64,000 nt of DNA from Micromonospora tulbaghiae (GCF_900091605.1 NZ_FMCQ01000005.1:310001-374000); one strand, 5' to 3'; shown: positions 52,418 to 60,813, counted from the first letter of the stretch. Notes: generated from the letters alone by a model not told the origin. Program-made: numbers and translations.

Positions 52418-52734
52418 TGGCCAGCCACGCCGAGCGCGGCATGTCCGCGCCGCCGGAGGTGGTGTTCAACACCGCGACCGACCCGGACCGCTCCTCGGCC
52501 TGGCTGCCCGAGCGGCTGCGCAACTCCGGCACCTGCCGCGTGGAGGTCGTCGACGCCGACGACATGCGAGCCCGGTGGAGCGCGGCGGACTGGTCCGCCG
52601 AGATCGACGTGGAGCCGGCCGGCGCGGGCGGCGCCCGGGTGCGGCTGGACCTGGCCGGGCCGGACCACGACCTGGCCGACGAGATCCTGGCCAACCTCGA
52701 CCGCGAGGTGGCCGACAACCTGACCGCCGGTTGA
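52417..52734 (+). CDS. Small SRPBCC (START-like) protein
   Basis: 105 residues with the truncated START/polyketide-cyclase pattern APPEVVFNTATDPDRSSAWLPERL, central strands and a C-terminal helix DEILANLDREVADNL. It is shorter than usual (about 140). Ligand unknown. Translationally coupled to the DUF6158 gene through TGATG. Confidence 0.8.
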   Translation: MASHAERGMSAPPEVVFNTATDPDRSSAWLPERLRNSGTCRVEVVDADDMRARWSAADWSAEIDVEPAGAGGARVRLDLAGPDHDLADEILANLDREVADNLTAG

Positions 52735-52768
52735 GCCCGGCCCGCACGACGAGCACGAGGAGGCCGGG

Positions 52769-53308
52769 TTGACCGGGAGTGGCCTGAAGCAGAAGGTGGC
52801 GCGCCTGCGCCAGGCGTACGCGCCGCACGAGCATCGGCCGCTGGAGGGCTACCTGAAGGCGATGGGCACGTACGCCGGTGTGACAGCCGCGCTCGTCGGC
52901 CTGGTCCGGGCGACCGGCCGGCCGGTGCCCGAGCGGCCCACGCCCGCGGACGTGGTGCTGCTCTCGATCGCCACGCATAAGCTCAGCCGGCTGCTGTCCA
53001 AGGACGCGATCACCAGCCCGCTGCGGGCGCCGTTCACCCGCTACGACCACCCGATCGGCAGCGGCGAGGTGATGGAGCAGGTCCGCGACGAGGGCAGCCC
53101 GACCCGGCACGCGCTCGGCGAGCTGGTCAGCTGCCCGTTCTGCCTGGCGGTCTGGGTGGCCACCGGGCTCACCGGCGGCCTGGTGCTGGCGCCCCGGCTG
53201 ACCCGGCTGGTCGCCACCGCGCTGACCGCGGTGGCCGCCTCCGACTTCCTCCAGATGGGGTACGCGGTCGCCCAGCAGGCGGCCGAGGGCGGGCGCCACG
53301 AGGACTGA
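52769..53308 (+). CDS. DUF1360 membrane protein
   Basis: 179 residues. A basic start is followed by two or three hydrophobic segments and the DUF1360 core LLSIATHKLSRLLSKDAITSPLRAPF and GELVSCPFCLAVWVA, with a CxxC pair in the last. TTG 52769 follows AGGAGG. Third gene of the same-strand group, 34 bases after the SRPBCC gene. Function unknown. Confidence 0.88.
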   Translation: MTGSGLKQKVARLRQAYAPHEHRPLEGYLKAMGTYAGVTAALVGLVRATGRPVPERPTPADVVLLSIATHKLSRLLSKDAITSPLRAPFTRYDHPIGSGEVMEQVRDEGSPTRHALGELVSCPFCLAVWVATGLTGGLVLAPRLTRLVATALTAVAASDFLQMGYAVAQQAAEGGRHED

Positions 53309-53319
53309 ACCACTGACAC

Positions 53320-53351
53320 GAAGAGGGCCGGCGCGCGCGCCGGCCCTCTTC
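53320..53351. terminator. Hairpin terminator between converging genes
   Basis: Arms of about 14-15 bases (53320-53334, 53337-53351) followed by TTCG on the plus strand. Ends the DUF1360 transcript. Confidence 0.85.
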
Positions 53352-53368
53352 TTCGCGTACGCCCACCG

Positions 53369-53578
53369 TCAGGTGGGGGTGGTGCCGTGGTCCTCGCCGG
53401 CCCAGCCGCGCGACGCCTCCGGCTCCCGCTCCTCCTCGTCCTCCCCGGTGACGATGTCCCGGTCCACAGCGGTGCGGTCGTGCTCGTTGGCGAAGTCCGG
53501 CTCCGGCAGCGTGTCGACGCCCTCCGGGGGCTGGCCGAGCGCCGCCAGGTGCTCGTGGTCGGGGTTGCGATCGGTCAT
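53369..53578 (-). CDS. Small acidic hypothetical protein
   Basis: 69 residues, highly acidic (EDEEEREPEASRG), no hydrophobic segment, predicted disordered. GGAGAGGA precedes the ATG at 53578. No family recognised. Lies 26 bases downstream of the next minus-strand gene, likely same transcript. Confidence 0.65.
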   Translation of the reverse strand: MTDRNPDHEHLAALGQPPEGVDTLPEPDFANEHDRTAVDRDIVTGEDEEEREPEASRGWAGEDHGTTPT

Positions 53579-53604
53579 GTCGCGTCCTCTCCGTCTTCCG
53601 GGGG

Positions 53605-53829
53605 TCAGGCGACCGTGCCGCCCAGCAGATCGGCCGCCTCGTCCGCCGCGTACTCGCCCTGGGGGAGCGCGGCGATCCGGGTGAGCAGCTCCGCGGGGAG
53701 TTCCGCGGCGACCGCCCGGCGGTAGATGTCCGCCTGGGTGATCCGCTCCTGGCCGTGGTAGAGGTCGTCGAGCAGGTCGTCGAGCGGCCTGGTGTCCGGC
53801 TGCTCGGTCACGGGCGCGTCATCGGTCAC
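53605..53829 (-). CDS. Small hypothetical helical protein
   Basis: 74 residues from GTG 53829 (AGGTGG 6 bases upstream; GTG 53838 is also in frame). Two helical halves: RPLDDLLDDLYHGQERITQADIYRRAVAAELPAELLTRI with a YAADEAADLL end. It resembles the small actinobacterial proteins that pair a helical hairpin with an acidic start, but no name fits. Downstream of the DAHP synthase by 40-50 bases and read the same way. Confidence 0.65.
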   Translation of the reverse strand: MTDDAPVTEQPDTRPLDDLLDDLYHGQERITQADIYRRAVAAELPAELLTRIAALPQGEYAADEAADLLGGTVA

Positions 53830-53878
53830 GCCGACCACCTACCCGGCACCGAACCGGTCAAACTCGCCCCAACCCCGC

Positions 53879-54967
53879 TCAGGCCGGCGCCGGGAGCGTG
53901 GCCCGGCGGGCCCGGACGGCCTGGGCCAGGTGCTCCAGCACCTCGGCGGTGTCGTCCCAGCCGATGCAGGCGTCGGTGACCGACTGGCCGTACGCCAGCT
54001 CCCGGGTCGGGTCCAGGTCCTGCCGGCCCGGCACCAGGAAGCTCTCCAGCATGATGCCGACGATCCCGCGCTGACCGGCGGCGAGCTGCGCGGCCACGTC
54101 GGCGGCCACGAGCGGCTGGTTGCGGTGGTCCTTGCCGCTGTTCGCGTGGCTGGCGTCGACCACCACCCGCTCCGGCAGGCCCGCCGCCCGCAGCAGCTCC
54201 AGCGCCCCGGCCACCGACTCCGCGTCGTAGTTGGGGCGGCCGCCCCCGCCGCGCAGCACCAGGTGCCCGTCGGCGTTGCCCCGGGTGTGCATGATCGCCG
54301 GGGTGCCGGAGACGTCGATGCCGGGGAAGACGTGCGGCACCCCGGCGGCCCGGATCGCGTCCACGGCGGTGGCGATGCTGCCGTCCGGGCGGTTCTTCAT
54401 GCCGATCGGCATGGACAGCCCGGAGGCGAGCTGCCGGTGCACCTGGCTCTCCACCGTCCGCGCGCCGATCGCGCCCCAGGCCACCGTGTCCGCGATGTAC
54501 TGCGGGGTGATCGGGTCGAGGAACTCGCAGCCCACCGGCAGGCCCAGCCGCAGCACGTCGAGCAGGAGCGCCCGCGCGGTACGCAGGCCCGTGTTCACGT
54601 CGCCGGAGCCGTCCAGCGCCGGGTCGTTGATCAGGCCCTTCCAGCCCACCGTCGAGCGCGGCTTCTCGAAGTAGACACGCATCACCACGAGCAGGTCGTC
54701 GGCGACCCGGGCGGCGGCCTCGCGCAGCCGGCCCGCGTACTCCAGGGCGGCGGCCGGGTCGTGCACGGAGCAGGGGCCGACGACGACGAGCAACCGGTCG
54801 TCGGCGCGGTCCAGCACCCGGCCGACGGCACGGCGGCCCGCCACGACGGCCTCGGCCAGCGGGGTGTCGAGCGGCAGGTGGTGGTGCAGCAGGGCCGGGG
54901 TGGTCAGCGGCACCACACGGTCGATGCGCTGGTCGATGACCCGATGGGCGTCCTGGGACGTGGTCAC
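53879..54967 (-). CDS. 3-deoxy-7-phosphoheptulonate (DAHP) synthase, class I AroFGH type
   Basis: First step of the shikimate pathway: condenses phosphoenolpyruvate with erythrose 4-phosphate. The 362 residues carry VVVGPCSVHDPAAALEYA (metal Cys), MRVYFEKPRSTVGWKGLINDP, GCEFLDPITPQYIADTVAWGAIGART, SMPIGMKNRPDG, HANSGKDHRNQP and a closing SVTDACIGWDDT. This is the E. coli-type class I alpha enzyme; many actinomycetes use class II instead, so it may be a second isozyme. GTG 54967 has AAGGA upstream. Its leader holds an aromatic-codon peptide and a terminator, implying attenuation control. Confidence 0.95.
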   Translation of the reverse strand: MTTSQDAHRVIDQRIDRVVPLTTPALLHHHLPLDTPLAEAVVAGRRAVGRVLDRADDRLLVVVGPCSVHDPAAALEYAGRLREAAARVADDLLVVMRVYFEKPRSTVGWKGLINDPALDGSGDVNTGLRTARALLLDVLRLGLPVGCEFLDPITPQYIADTVAWGAIGARTVESQVHRQLASGLSMPIGMKNRPDGSIATAVDAIRAAGVPHVFPGIDVSGTPAIMHTRGNADGHLVLRGGGGRPNYDAESVAGALELLRAAGLPERVVVDASHANSGKDHRNQPLVAADVAAQLAAGQRGIVGIMLESFLVPGRQDLDPTRELAYGQSVTDACIGWDDTAEVLEHLAQAVRARRATLPAPA

Positions 54968-55016
54968 GGTGGGGATTCCTTCCGCCGACCGTGCCCCCGT
55001 GCCGGGTCCGGGGGAT

Positions 55017-55074
55017 CGAGCCGGCTGCTCGCATACGAAAGGGCAGGGAAAAGAATCCCTGCCCGGCCGGCTCG
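55017..55074 (-). promoter_or_regulatory. Nested outer stem of the DAHP synthase attenuator
   Basis: CGAGCCGGC (55017-55025) pairs with GCCGGCTCG (55066-55074), enclosing the terminator hairpin. The GCCGG words can also pair with the leader stem at 55109-55125, giving the alternative folds an attenuator needs. Confidence 0.65.
55041..55064 (-). terminator. Intrinsic terminator in the DAHP synthase leader
   Basis: Read on the minus strand: GGGCAGGGA, a TTCTTT loop, TCCCTGCCC, then TTTCG. It lies after the leader peptide and 74 bases before the structural gene, in the position of an attenuator terminator. Confidence 0.85.
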
Positions 55075-55089
55075 AAGAGGTAAGTGACG

Positions 55090-55155
55090 TCAGCTCATGG
55101 TCGAGTCACCGGCTCCTCCAGCCGGCTGCCTAAACCATCGATACGACCGCGTCAC
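55090..55155 (-). CDS. Aromatic-amino-acid leader peptide of the DAHP synthase
   Basis: 21 residues from GTG 55155 to TGA 55090. Codons 5-8 encode Tyr-Arg-Trp-Phe (TAT CGA TGG TTT), placing one codon for each aromatic amino acid within four. A stem with arms CCGGCT/AGCCGG (55109-55114, 55120-55125) starts two codons later, so a ribosome stalled at these codons would cover it. No ribosome site is seen; a TACGCT -10-like box ends 7 bases before the GTG, suggesting leaderless translation. Function as an attenuator sensor is inferred from the layout. Confidence 0.7.
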   Translation of the reverse strand: MTRSYRWFRQPAGGAGDSTMS

Positions 55156-55231
55156 GTCGGCCAGCGTACCCGACGCGGGTCGGAAGTCCCGCTGTCGTTC
55201 CGAAGTGCGGAACGCGGGGTATGTGATCGTC

Positions 55232-55453
55232 ATGACCACGAGCCACGACCCCAGTGACCAGGAACGGATCGAATCCCGGGCGCACCTGCTGCCGGAGGAG
55301 GCGGCGGCGGGTAGCGACGACGCCCAGGCGCAGGCCGACGCGATCCTCACCGAGTCCGACATCCGCGAGGCGGACCAGAACGCCGCCCCCGACACGGTGC
55401 TGGAGCACCGCACCTCCGAGCAGACCGTCACCCCCGTCGAGCCGCCCGACTGA
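55232..55453 (+). CDS. Small acidic hypothetical protein
   Basis: 73 residues, acidic and probably disordered apart from a helical middle (DAQAQADAILTESDIREAD). No membrane segment. The ATG at 55232 has only weak GGGG upstream. Divergent from the DAHP synthase leader and overlapping the end of the converging gene by 26 bases. No family recognised. Confidence 0.65.
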   Translation: MTTSHDPSDQERIESRAHLLPEEAAAGSDDAQAQADAILTESDIREADQNAAPDTVLEHRTSEQTVTPVEPPD

Positions 55454-56141
55454 CCGCGGCGCCCCGCGCCCGGCGGGAACCCCGGTAACTGTCGTCCCGC
55501 AGCCGGGCCAGCGGGCCGGTCAGACGCAACCCCGGCGGCACGTTGCCGATCGGGTCGAACGCGAGCGCGGCGTCCTCGGCGGCGCCGCGCTCGTCGTCGA
55601 GGCGTACCTCGCCGAACGGCCGCCACCGGCCCACCGCCGAGGCCACCGCCAGCACCAGCCGGGGCTCGTCGGCCGCGACCGCCGCGCCCGCCTCGGCCAG
55701 GCCGCGACCCAGGTCGGGTGACTCCGGGTCGGCCAGCACGGCCAGGAACAGCCGCCGCCCGCCGGCCCGGAACGGCATGATCGACGAGTACGTCCCGGTG
55801 AAGCGCCGCCGGGGCAGCGGCAGGTTCCGCAGCACCGGCGCGGCGCCGCTGGAACTCCACAGCAAGTCCACCGGCGGCTCCGGGTCACGGTGCAGCCGTA
55901 CCGCCACGCCCAGCACGTCCGGCCAGCCGCCCGGCGTCGGCACGCCCTTGGACAGGCGGATCGTGGCCGGCCACCGGCCGGGCAGGTCGAGCAGCGGCAC
56001 GCCCGTCGGCGGCCCCGGCGTACCCCAGATCCGGGCCTCGCCGGCGAACGTGCGCCCGGCCGGGTGCAGCAGCCGGGCGTGCCGGAGCCGGGCCAGCGCG
56101 GCGGCGGCGCGCTCGACGGCGGAGGGTGTGGTGGCGGTCAT
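55428..56141 (-). CDS. Unassigned protein, possibly catalase-like fold
   Basis: 237 residues from ATG 56141 (an upstream ATG at 56165 is in frame). The segment ARLLHPAGRTFAGEARIWGTPG, then PATIRLSKGVPTPGGWPDVLGVAVRL, recalls the N-terminal barrel of catalase-superfamily proteins, but the heme-ligand motifs of true catalases are not evident. Further motifs are RFTGTYSSIMPF and FDPIGNVPPGLRLTGPLARLRDD. It has no signal peptide. I cannot assign a reaction. Confidence 0.7.
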   Translation of the reverse strand: MTATTPSAVERAAAALARLRHARLLHPAGRTFAGEARIWGTPGPPTGVPLLDLPGRWPATIRLSKGVPTPGGWPDVLGVAVRLHRDPEPPVDLLWSSSGAAPVLRNLPLPRRRFTGTYSSIMPFRAGGRRLFLAVLADPESPDLGRGLAEAGAAVAADEPRLVLAVASAVGRWRPFGEVRLDDERGAAEDAALAFDPIGNVPPGLRLTGPLARLRDDSYRGSRRARGAAVSRAARRG

Positions 56142-56226
56142 GCCCGCACGGGTACCCCGGCGCACACCGACGATGCTCCGGCGCGCGTGTCACCTTTCCG
56201 CCTCCGAGATCGGATAGCGTCGTCTC

Positions 56227-57516
56227 ATGCCCGACAGCGGTTTCCCCTGGCCGATCGAGACGACCCGACTGGACAACGGCCTGCGCGTGGTGGTGAGCGA
56301 GGACCGCACCGCCCCGGCCGTGGCGGTCAACCTCTGGTACGACGTGGGCTCACGCCACGAGCCGGCGGGACAGACCGGCTTCGCCCACCTCTTCGAGCAC
56401 CTCATGTTCGAGGGTTCGGTGAACGTGGCGAAGACCGAGCACATGAAGCTGATCCAGGGCGCGGGCGGCTCGCTCAACGCGACGACCAACCCGGACCGGA
56501 CAAACTACTTCGAGACGGTCCCGGCCGAGCACCTGGAACTCGCGCTCTGGCTGGAGGCCGACCGGATGGGCGGTCTGGTACCGGCGCTGACCCAGCAGAC
56601 GCTGGACAACCAGCGCGACGTGGTGAAGAACGAGCGCCGGCAGCGCTATGAGAACGTGCCGTACGGCGACGCGTGGCTGCGGCTGCTGCCGCTGCTCTAC
56701 CCGCCCGGCCATCCGTACCACCACGCGACGATCGGGTCGATGGCCGACCTGAACGCCGCCGACCTGGCCACCTTCCAGGCGTTCCACAGCACGTACTACG
56801 CGCCGAACAACGCGGTCCTCACAGTGGTCGGCGACACAGAAGCGGCGGAGGTGTTCGCGCTCGCCGACAAGTACTTCGGCGGCCTCGACGCGCGCGCCGA
56901 CATCCCGGCCGCGCCGGACGGCCGCACGGTGCCGGCCACCGGCCGCCCGGCGGTGGAGACGGTCACCGCCGACGTGCCCGCCCCCCGCGTCTACGTCGCG
57001 CACCGCACCCACCCGTTCGGCACCGAGGGGTACGACGTGACGACGGTGCTGGCCACCGTGCTCGGCAGCGGCCGGGGCAGCCGCCTCTACCAGCGGCTCG
57101 CCGACGGTGAGCGGATCGCCCAGCCGGACCTGGTCGGCGCGTACGGGGTGGATCTGGCGCACGCGCCCGCCCCGCTGATCGCCACCGCCACGGCCCGCCC
57201 CGGGGTGAGCGCCGAGCGGCTGCGCGACGGGCTGGCCGAGGTGGTCGACGAGCTGGCCACAGTGCCGGTGACCGCGGCCGAACTGGACCGGGCCAAGGCG
57301 TTGCTGAGCACCATGTGGTGGCGGCAGATGTCCACGGTGGACGGGCGGGCGGACACGCTCGGCCGGTACGCCACCCAGTTCGGCGACCCGGCCCGCGCGG
57401 CCGACCGGCTGCCGGCCTGGCTCGCGGTGACCGCGGAGCAGATCGCCGAGCAGGCCGCCGAGCTGCTCGGCGCCGCCGACCGGGTGATCCTGACCTACCT
57501 GCCCGAGGAGAACTGA
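56227..57516 (+). CDS. M16 zinc peptidase, catalytic subunit
   Basis: 429 residues of the insulinase/processing-peptidase family. The inverted zinc motif HLFEH gives His54, Glu57 and His58, and the third ligand is Glu136 in VVKNERRQRYENVPYG. Cytoplasmic, no signal peptide. It is directly followed by a second M16 protein lacking the zinc motif, the usual two-subunit arrangement. No ribosome site is obvious before ATG 56227; TAGCGT 7 bases upstream could be a -10 box for a leaderless message. Confidence 0.93.
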   Translation: MPDSGFPWPIETTRLDNGLRVVVSEDRTAPAVAVNLWYDVGSRHEPAGQTGFAHLFEHLMFEGSVNVAKTEHMKLIQGAGGSLNATTNPDRTNYFETVPAEHLELALWLEADRMGGLVPALTQQTLDNQRDVVKNERRQRYENVPYGDAWLRLLPLLYPPGHPYHHATIGSMADLNAADLATFQAFHSTYYAPNNAVLTVVGDTEAAEVFALADKYFGGLDARADIPAAPDGRTVPATGRPAVETVTADVPAPRVYVAHRTHPFGTEGYDVTTVLATVLGSGRGSRLYQRLADGERIAQPDLVGAYGVDLAHAPAPLIATATARPGVSAERLRDGLAEVVDELATVPVTAAELDRAKALLSTMWWRQMSTVDGRADTLGRYATQFGDPARAADRLPAWLAVTAEQIAEQAAELLGAADRVILTYLPEEN

Positions 57517-58859
57517 TGTCGCTGATCGCCACCCGTCCCGGCCCCGGCGCCGCCCGCGCCTACCGGTTCCCGCAGGTGGTCCGGCGGCCGGCGGCCGGCG
57601 GCCAGGTGGTCGCCGCGCACCTGCCCGGGCAGAACCTCGCCGTCGCGTTGCTGCTGCTCGACGGCGGCGCGGGCCGGGAGCCGGTCGGCAAGGAGGGCCT
57701 CGGCGCGGTGCTGGCCAAGGCGCTGGAGGAGGGCACCGCGCAGCGGGACGCCACCGCGTACGCGCTGGCCATCGAGGCGCTCGGCACCGAGCTGGCGACC
57801 GGGCTCGACTGGGACTCGTTCCAGGTGAGCGTGCAGGTGCCGGTGGACCGGCTGACCGCCGCCGTGGAGCTGCTGGCCGAGGCGGTCCGTACGCCCCGGC
57901 TCGACCCGGCCGACGTGCTGCGCGTCCGCGACGACGAGGCCACGGCGCTGCGGATGGACTGGGCCAACCCCGGGCCGCGTGCCGACGCGGTGCTGCGGGC
58001 CGAGCTGTTCGGCGCGCAGCACCGGTGGGGCCGCCCGCTCTACGGCGACCCGGACAGTGTGGCCGCGCTGGAGGTGGACGACGTCACCGTCTTCCACTCG
58101 GAGTGGTTCATCCGCCCCGGCACGCTCGTCGTCGCCGGTGACCTGGAGCGGATCGACCTGGACGCGCTCGCCGCGACGGCGTTCGCCGGCGCCGGCGGCG
58201 GCCCGGCGGAACGCGGCGGCCCGATCGACGTGCCGCTGGCCGGGCAGCGGCGGATCATCCTGGTCGACCGACCCGGCTCGGTGCAGTCCACGCTGCGGCT
58301 CGGCCACCCGTCCCCGCACCGGGCCCACCCCGACCACGTGCCGATGACCCTCGCCGGGACGGTGCTCGGCGGCGCGTTCACGTCCCGGCTCAACCACCTG
58401 ATCCGGGAGGTGCGCGGCTACACGTACGGGATCCGGGGGGACTTCGCCTCGTCCCGGCGGTTCGGCCGGTTCGCCGTCAGCTCCGGCGTGCAGACCGCGG
58501 TGACCGCGCCGGCGCTCGTCGAGTCGGTGGGCGAGATCTCCCGTACCCAGCTCACCGGGGTGAGCGAGGAGGAGCTGGAGGTGGCGCGTTCCTGGCGGGC
58601 CGGGCAGCTCTCGGTCGAGTTGCAGAGCCCGCGGGCCATCGCCGCGGCCCTGAGCACGCTGGTCGTGCACGACCTGCCGGACGACTACCACGCACGGCTG
58701 CGGGAGCAACTGCTCGCGGCGACAGTCGAGGACGTCTCCGCCGCGGCCGCGACGTACCTGCACCCCGAGTCGCTGACGATGGTGATCGAGGGGGACGCGG
58801 CGGTCATCCGGGACGAGCTGGTCGCCAGCGGTCTCGGCGAGGTGGCCGACCACACGTGA
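57516..58859 (+). CDS. M16 peptidase-like non-catalytic subunit
   Basis: 447 residues with the same two-domain M16 fold. The zinc motif is missing: the matching segment is GAVLAKALEEG. It keeps the C-terminal Arg/Tyr region (LIREVRGYTYGIRGDF) that helps bind substrate in such dimers, as in the mitochondrial processing peptidase alpha subunit. The ATG at 57516 overlaps the catalytic subunit stop (TGATG), so the two are made together. Confidence 0.92.
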   Translation: MSLIATRPGPGAARAYRFPQVVRRPAAGGQVVAAHLPGQNLAVALLLLDGGAGREPVGKEGLGAVLAKALEEGTAQRDATAYALAIEALGTELATGLDWDSFQVSVQVPVDRLTAAVELLAEAVRTPRLDPADVLRVRDDEATALRMDWANPGPRADAVLRAELFGAQHRWGRPLYGDPDSVAALEVDDVTVFHSEWFIRPGTLVVAGDLERIDLDALAATAFAGAGGGPAERGGPIDVPLAGQRRIILVDRPGSVQSTLRLGHPSPHRAHPDHVPMTLAGTVLGGAFTSRLNHLIREVRGYTYGIRGDFASSRRFGRFAVSSGVQTAVTAPALVESVGEISRTQLTGVSEEELEVARSWRAGQLSVELQSPRAIAAALSTLVVHDLPDDYHARLREQLLAATVEDVSAAAATYLHPESLTMVIEGDAAVIRDELVASGLGEVADHT

Positions 58860-58906
58860 CCGGGTGGGGCGGCGGTCCTGTGATTCCCGTCGCCCCGCAT
58901 CCGCGC

Positions 58907-58926
58907 GGTGGGAAACGTTTCCCACC
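58907..58926. promoter_or_regulatory. Perfect 20-bp palindrome upstream of asd
   Basis: GGTGGGAAACGTTTCCCACC reads the same on both strands. It overlaps the likely -35 region: a TAGCCT -10-like box is at 58944-58949, and asd starts at 58957. Probably the operator of an unidentified repressor or activator. Confidence 0.7.
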
Positions 58927-58956
58927 CGCACCGCCCGGCTGGGTAGCCTCGCGGGC

Positions 58957-59979
58957 ATGAGGATCGGCATTGTGGGAGCCACCGGTCAGGTCGGTGGCGT
59001 CATGCGGCAGGTGCTGGCGGAGCGCGAGTTCCCGGCGGAGCAGGTGCGCCTGTTCGCCTCGGCCCGGTCGGCCGGGCGCACGCTGCCCTGGCGCGACGGC
59101 GAGGTCACCGTGGAGGACGCGGCCACCGCGGACTACCGCGGCCTGGACATCGTGCTCTTCTCGGCGGGCAAGGGCACCGCGAAGGAGCTGGCTCCCCGGG
59201 TCGCCGAGGCCGGGGCCGTGGTGATCGACAACTCCTCGGCGTTCCGGATGGACCCGCAGGTGCCGCTGGTGGTGGCCGAGGTGAACCCGCACGCGATCGC
59301 GGACCGCCCGAAGGGCATCGTGGCCAACCCGAACTGCACCACGATGGCCGCCATGCCGGTGCTGCGCCCGCTGCACGACGAGGCCGGACTGGTCAGCCTC
59401 GTCGTCGCCACCTACCAGGCGGTCTCCGGCGCCGGCCTGGCCGGGGTGGCGGAACTGGACGAGCAGGTCCGCAAGGTGGCCGGGGACGCCGCCGGGCTCG
59501 CCTTCGACGGCCGGGCGGTGGAGTTCCCGGCGCCGCGCTCGTTCGCCCGCCCGATCGCCTTCAACGTGCTCCCGCTCGCCGGTTCGATCGTCGACGACGG
59601 CTCCGACGAGACCGACGAGGAGCAGAAGCTGCGCAACGAGAGCCGCAAGATCCTGGAGATCCCCGGGCTGAAGGTCTCCGGCACGTGCGTGCGGGTGCCG
59701 GTCTTCACCGGCCACTCGTTGCAGATCAACGCCCGGTTCGCCCGCCCGATCGACCCGGCCCGGGCCCGTGAGCTGCTCGACGGCGCGCCCGGCGTGGCGC
59801 TGCGCGACGTACCGACGCCGCTGGAGGCGGCCGGCCAGGACCCGACGTACGTGGGCCGGATCCGCGCCGACGAGACCGTCGAGCACGGGCTCGCGCTGTT
59901 CTGTGCCAACGACAACCTGCGCAAGGGCGCGGCGCTGAACGCCGTGCAGCTAGCCGAGCTGGTCGCCGCCGAGCGCTGA
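58957..59979 (+). CDS. asd: Aspartate-semialdehyde dehydrogenase
   Basis: Reduces aspartyl phosphate to aspartate semialdehyde, the branch point to lysine, diaminopimelate, threonine and methionine. The 340 residues start MRIGIVGATGQVGGVMRQVL (NADP loop); the catalytic Cys127 is in VANPNCTTM and the His is in VFTGHS. ATG 58957 is the first in frame after the palindromic operator. Usually asd follows the aspartate kinase gene ask; here it stands alone and is bounded by a perfect terminator hairpin. Confidence 0.97.
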   Translation: MRIGIVGATGQVGGVMRQVLAEREFPAEQVRLFASARSAGRTLPWRDGEVTVEDAATADYRGLDIVLFSAGKGTAKELAPRVAEAGAVVIDNSSAFRMDPQVPLVVAEVNPHAIADRPKGIVANPNCTTMAAMPVLRPLHDEAGLVSLVVATYQAVSGAGLAGVAELDEQVRKVAGDAAGLAFDGRAVEFPAPRSFARPIAFNVLPLAGSIVDDGSDETDEEQKLRNESRKILEIPGLKVSGTCVRVPVFTGHSLQINARFARPIDPARARELLDGAPGVALRDVPTPLEAAGQDPTYVGRIRADETVEHGLALFCANDNLRKGAALNAVQLAELVAAER

Positions 59980-59983
59980 CCCC

Positions 59984-60022
59984 GCGGGCGTCCGTGCCGG
60001 ACTACCCGGCACGGACGCCCGC
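59984..60022 (+). terminator. asd terminator
   Basis: Perfect 17-base arms (59984-60000, 60006-60022) with an ACTAC loop, starting four bases after the asd stop. Confidence 0.9.
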
Positions 60023-60080
60023 TCAGCGGGTATACGCGCCGGGTCGCCGGCTGCCCCACGCCGGCAGGGCGGGGGTGCCG

Positions 60081-60749
60081 ATGACGGCCGAAGGGGACAC
60101 CGGGGACGCCGGGATGCGCTCGGACACGGGCCGGGCGATCGGGTTCAGCGACGCGGTCTTCGCCATCGTCATCACGCTGCTGGTGCTCGACCTGCGGGTG
60201 CCCGAGACGGCGCCGGGCGGGATGCTGCGCGCGCTGCTCGACCAGTGGCCGGTCTACCTCGCCTACGTCACGTCCTACCTGTACGTGGCGGTCAACTGGC
60301 TGAACCACAAGGGGACGTTCCACCGGGTCCGCTGCGCCGACCGGGGACTGCACTGGGCGAACCTCGGCGTGCTGTTCAGCGTGGCGCTGCTGCCGTTCGT
60401 CACCGCGCTCGTCTCCCGGGCCGTGGAGGAGGGCGACGTCTTCGACGAGCGGGTCGCGGTGTCCGCGTACGCGCTGGTCGGCGTGGTCCTGTCGATCACC
60501 TGGCTGTGGCTCTACCACTACCTGAGCCGGCACCGGGAGCTGCTGGAGCCGCACGTCACCGCCCGGTTCTTCGAGGCCGAACGCGTCCGGGCGCTGCTCG
60601 GCGTCCTCGCGTACGCGATCGCCGGTCTGGTGGGCGTGCTGCTGAGCGTGCCGGCGGCGCTCGTGGTGCTCCTGCTGCTGCCGATCTTCTACGGGCTGTC
60701 CAGCAACGGCTTCTACGACCTGCGCCGGCGCCTGCGTCACCGGCGGTGA
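60081..60749 (+). CDS. TMEM175-like potassium channel protein (DUF1211)
   Basis: 222 residues from ATG 60081 (GGGGGTG upstream). The family signature is the first helix GFSDAVFAIVITLLVLDLRVPE, with five more helices after it, the bacterial TMEM175 arrangement. Bacterial members form potassium-permeable tetramers. The NHKGTFHRV loop and ITWLWLYHYL segments fit the family. No regulatory domain is attached. Confidence 0.9.
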   Translation: MTAEGDTGDAGMRSDTGRAIGFSDAVFAIVITLLVLDLRVPETAPGGMLRALLDQWPVYLAYVTSYLYVAVNWLNHKGTFHRVRCADRGLHWANLGVLFSVALLPFVTALVSRAVEEGDVFDERVAVSAYALVGVVLSITWLWLYHYLSRHRELLEPHVTARFFEAERVRALLGVLAYAIAGLVGVLLSVPAALVVLLLLPIFYGLSSNGFYDLRRRLRHRR

Positions 60750-60813
60750 CGCCCGCGTTACCCCGCCTGCGGCGGCGGGTACACCGCGGTGCCGACACCG
60801 AGAGGGGAGCACC

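Noticed and set aside
53535..53640. Toxin-antitoxin pair from the two small genes at 53369-53829
   Set aside because: Neither shows a toxin or antitoxin fold that I can recognise, both are acidic, and the gene order gives no coupling.
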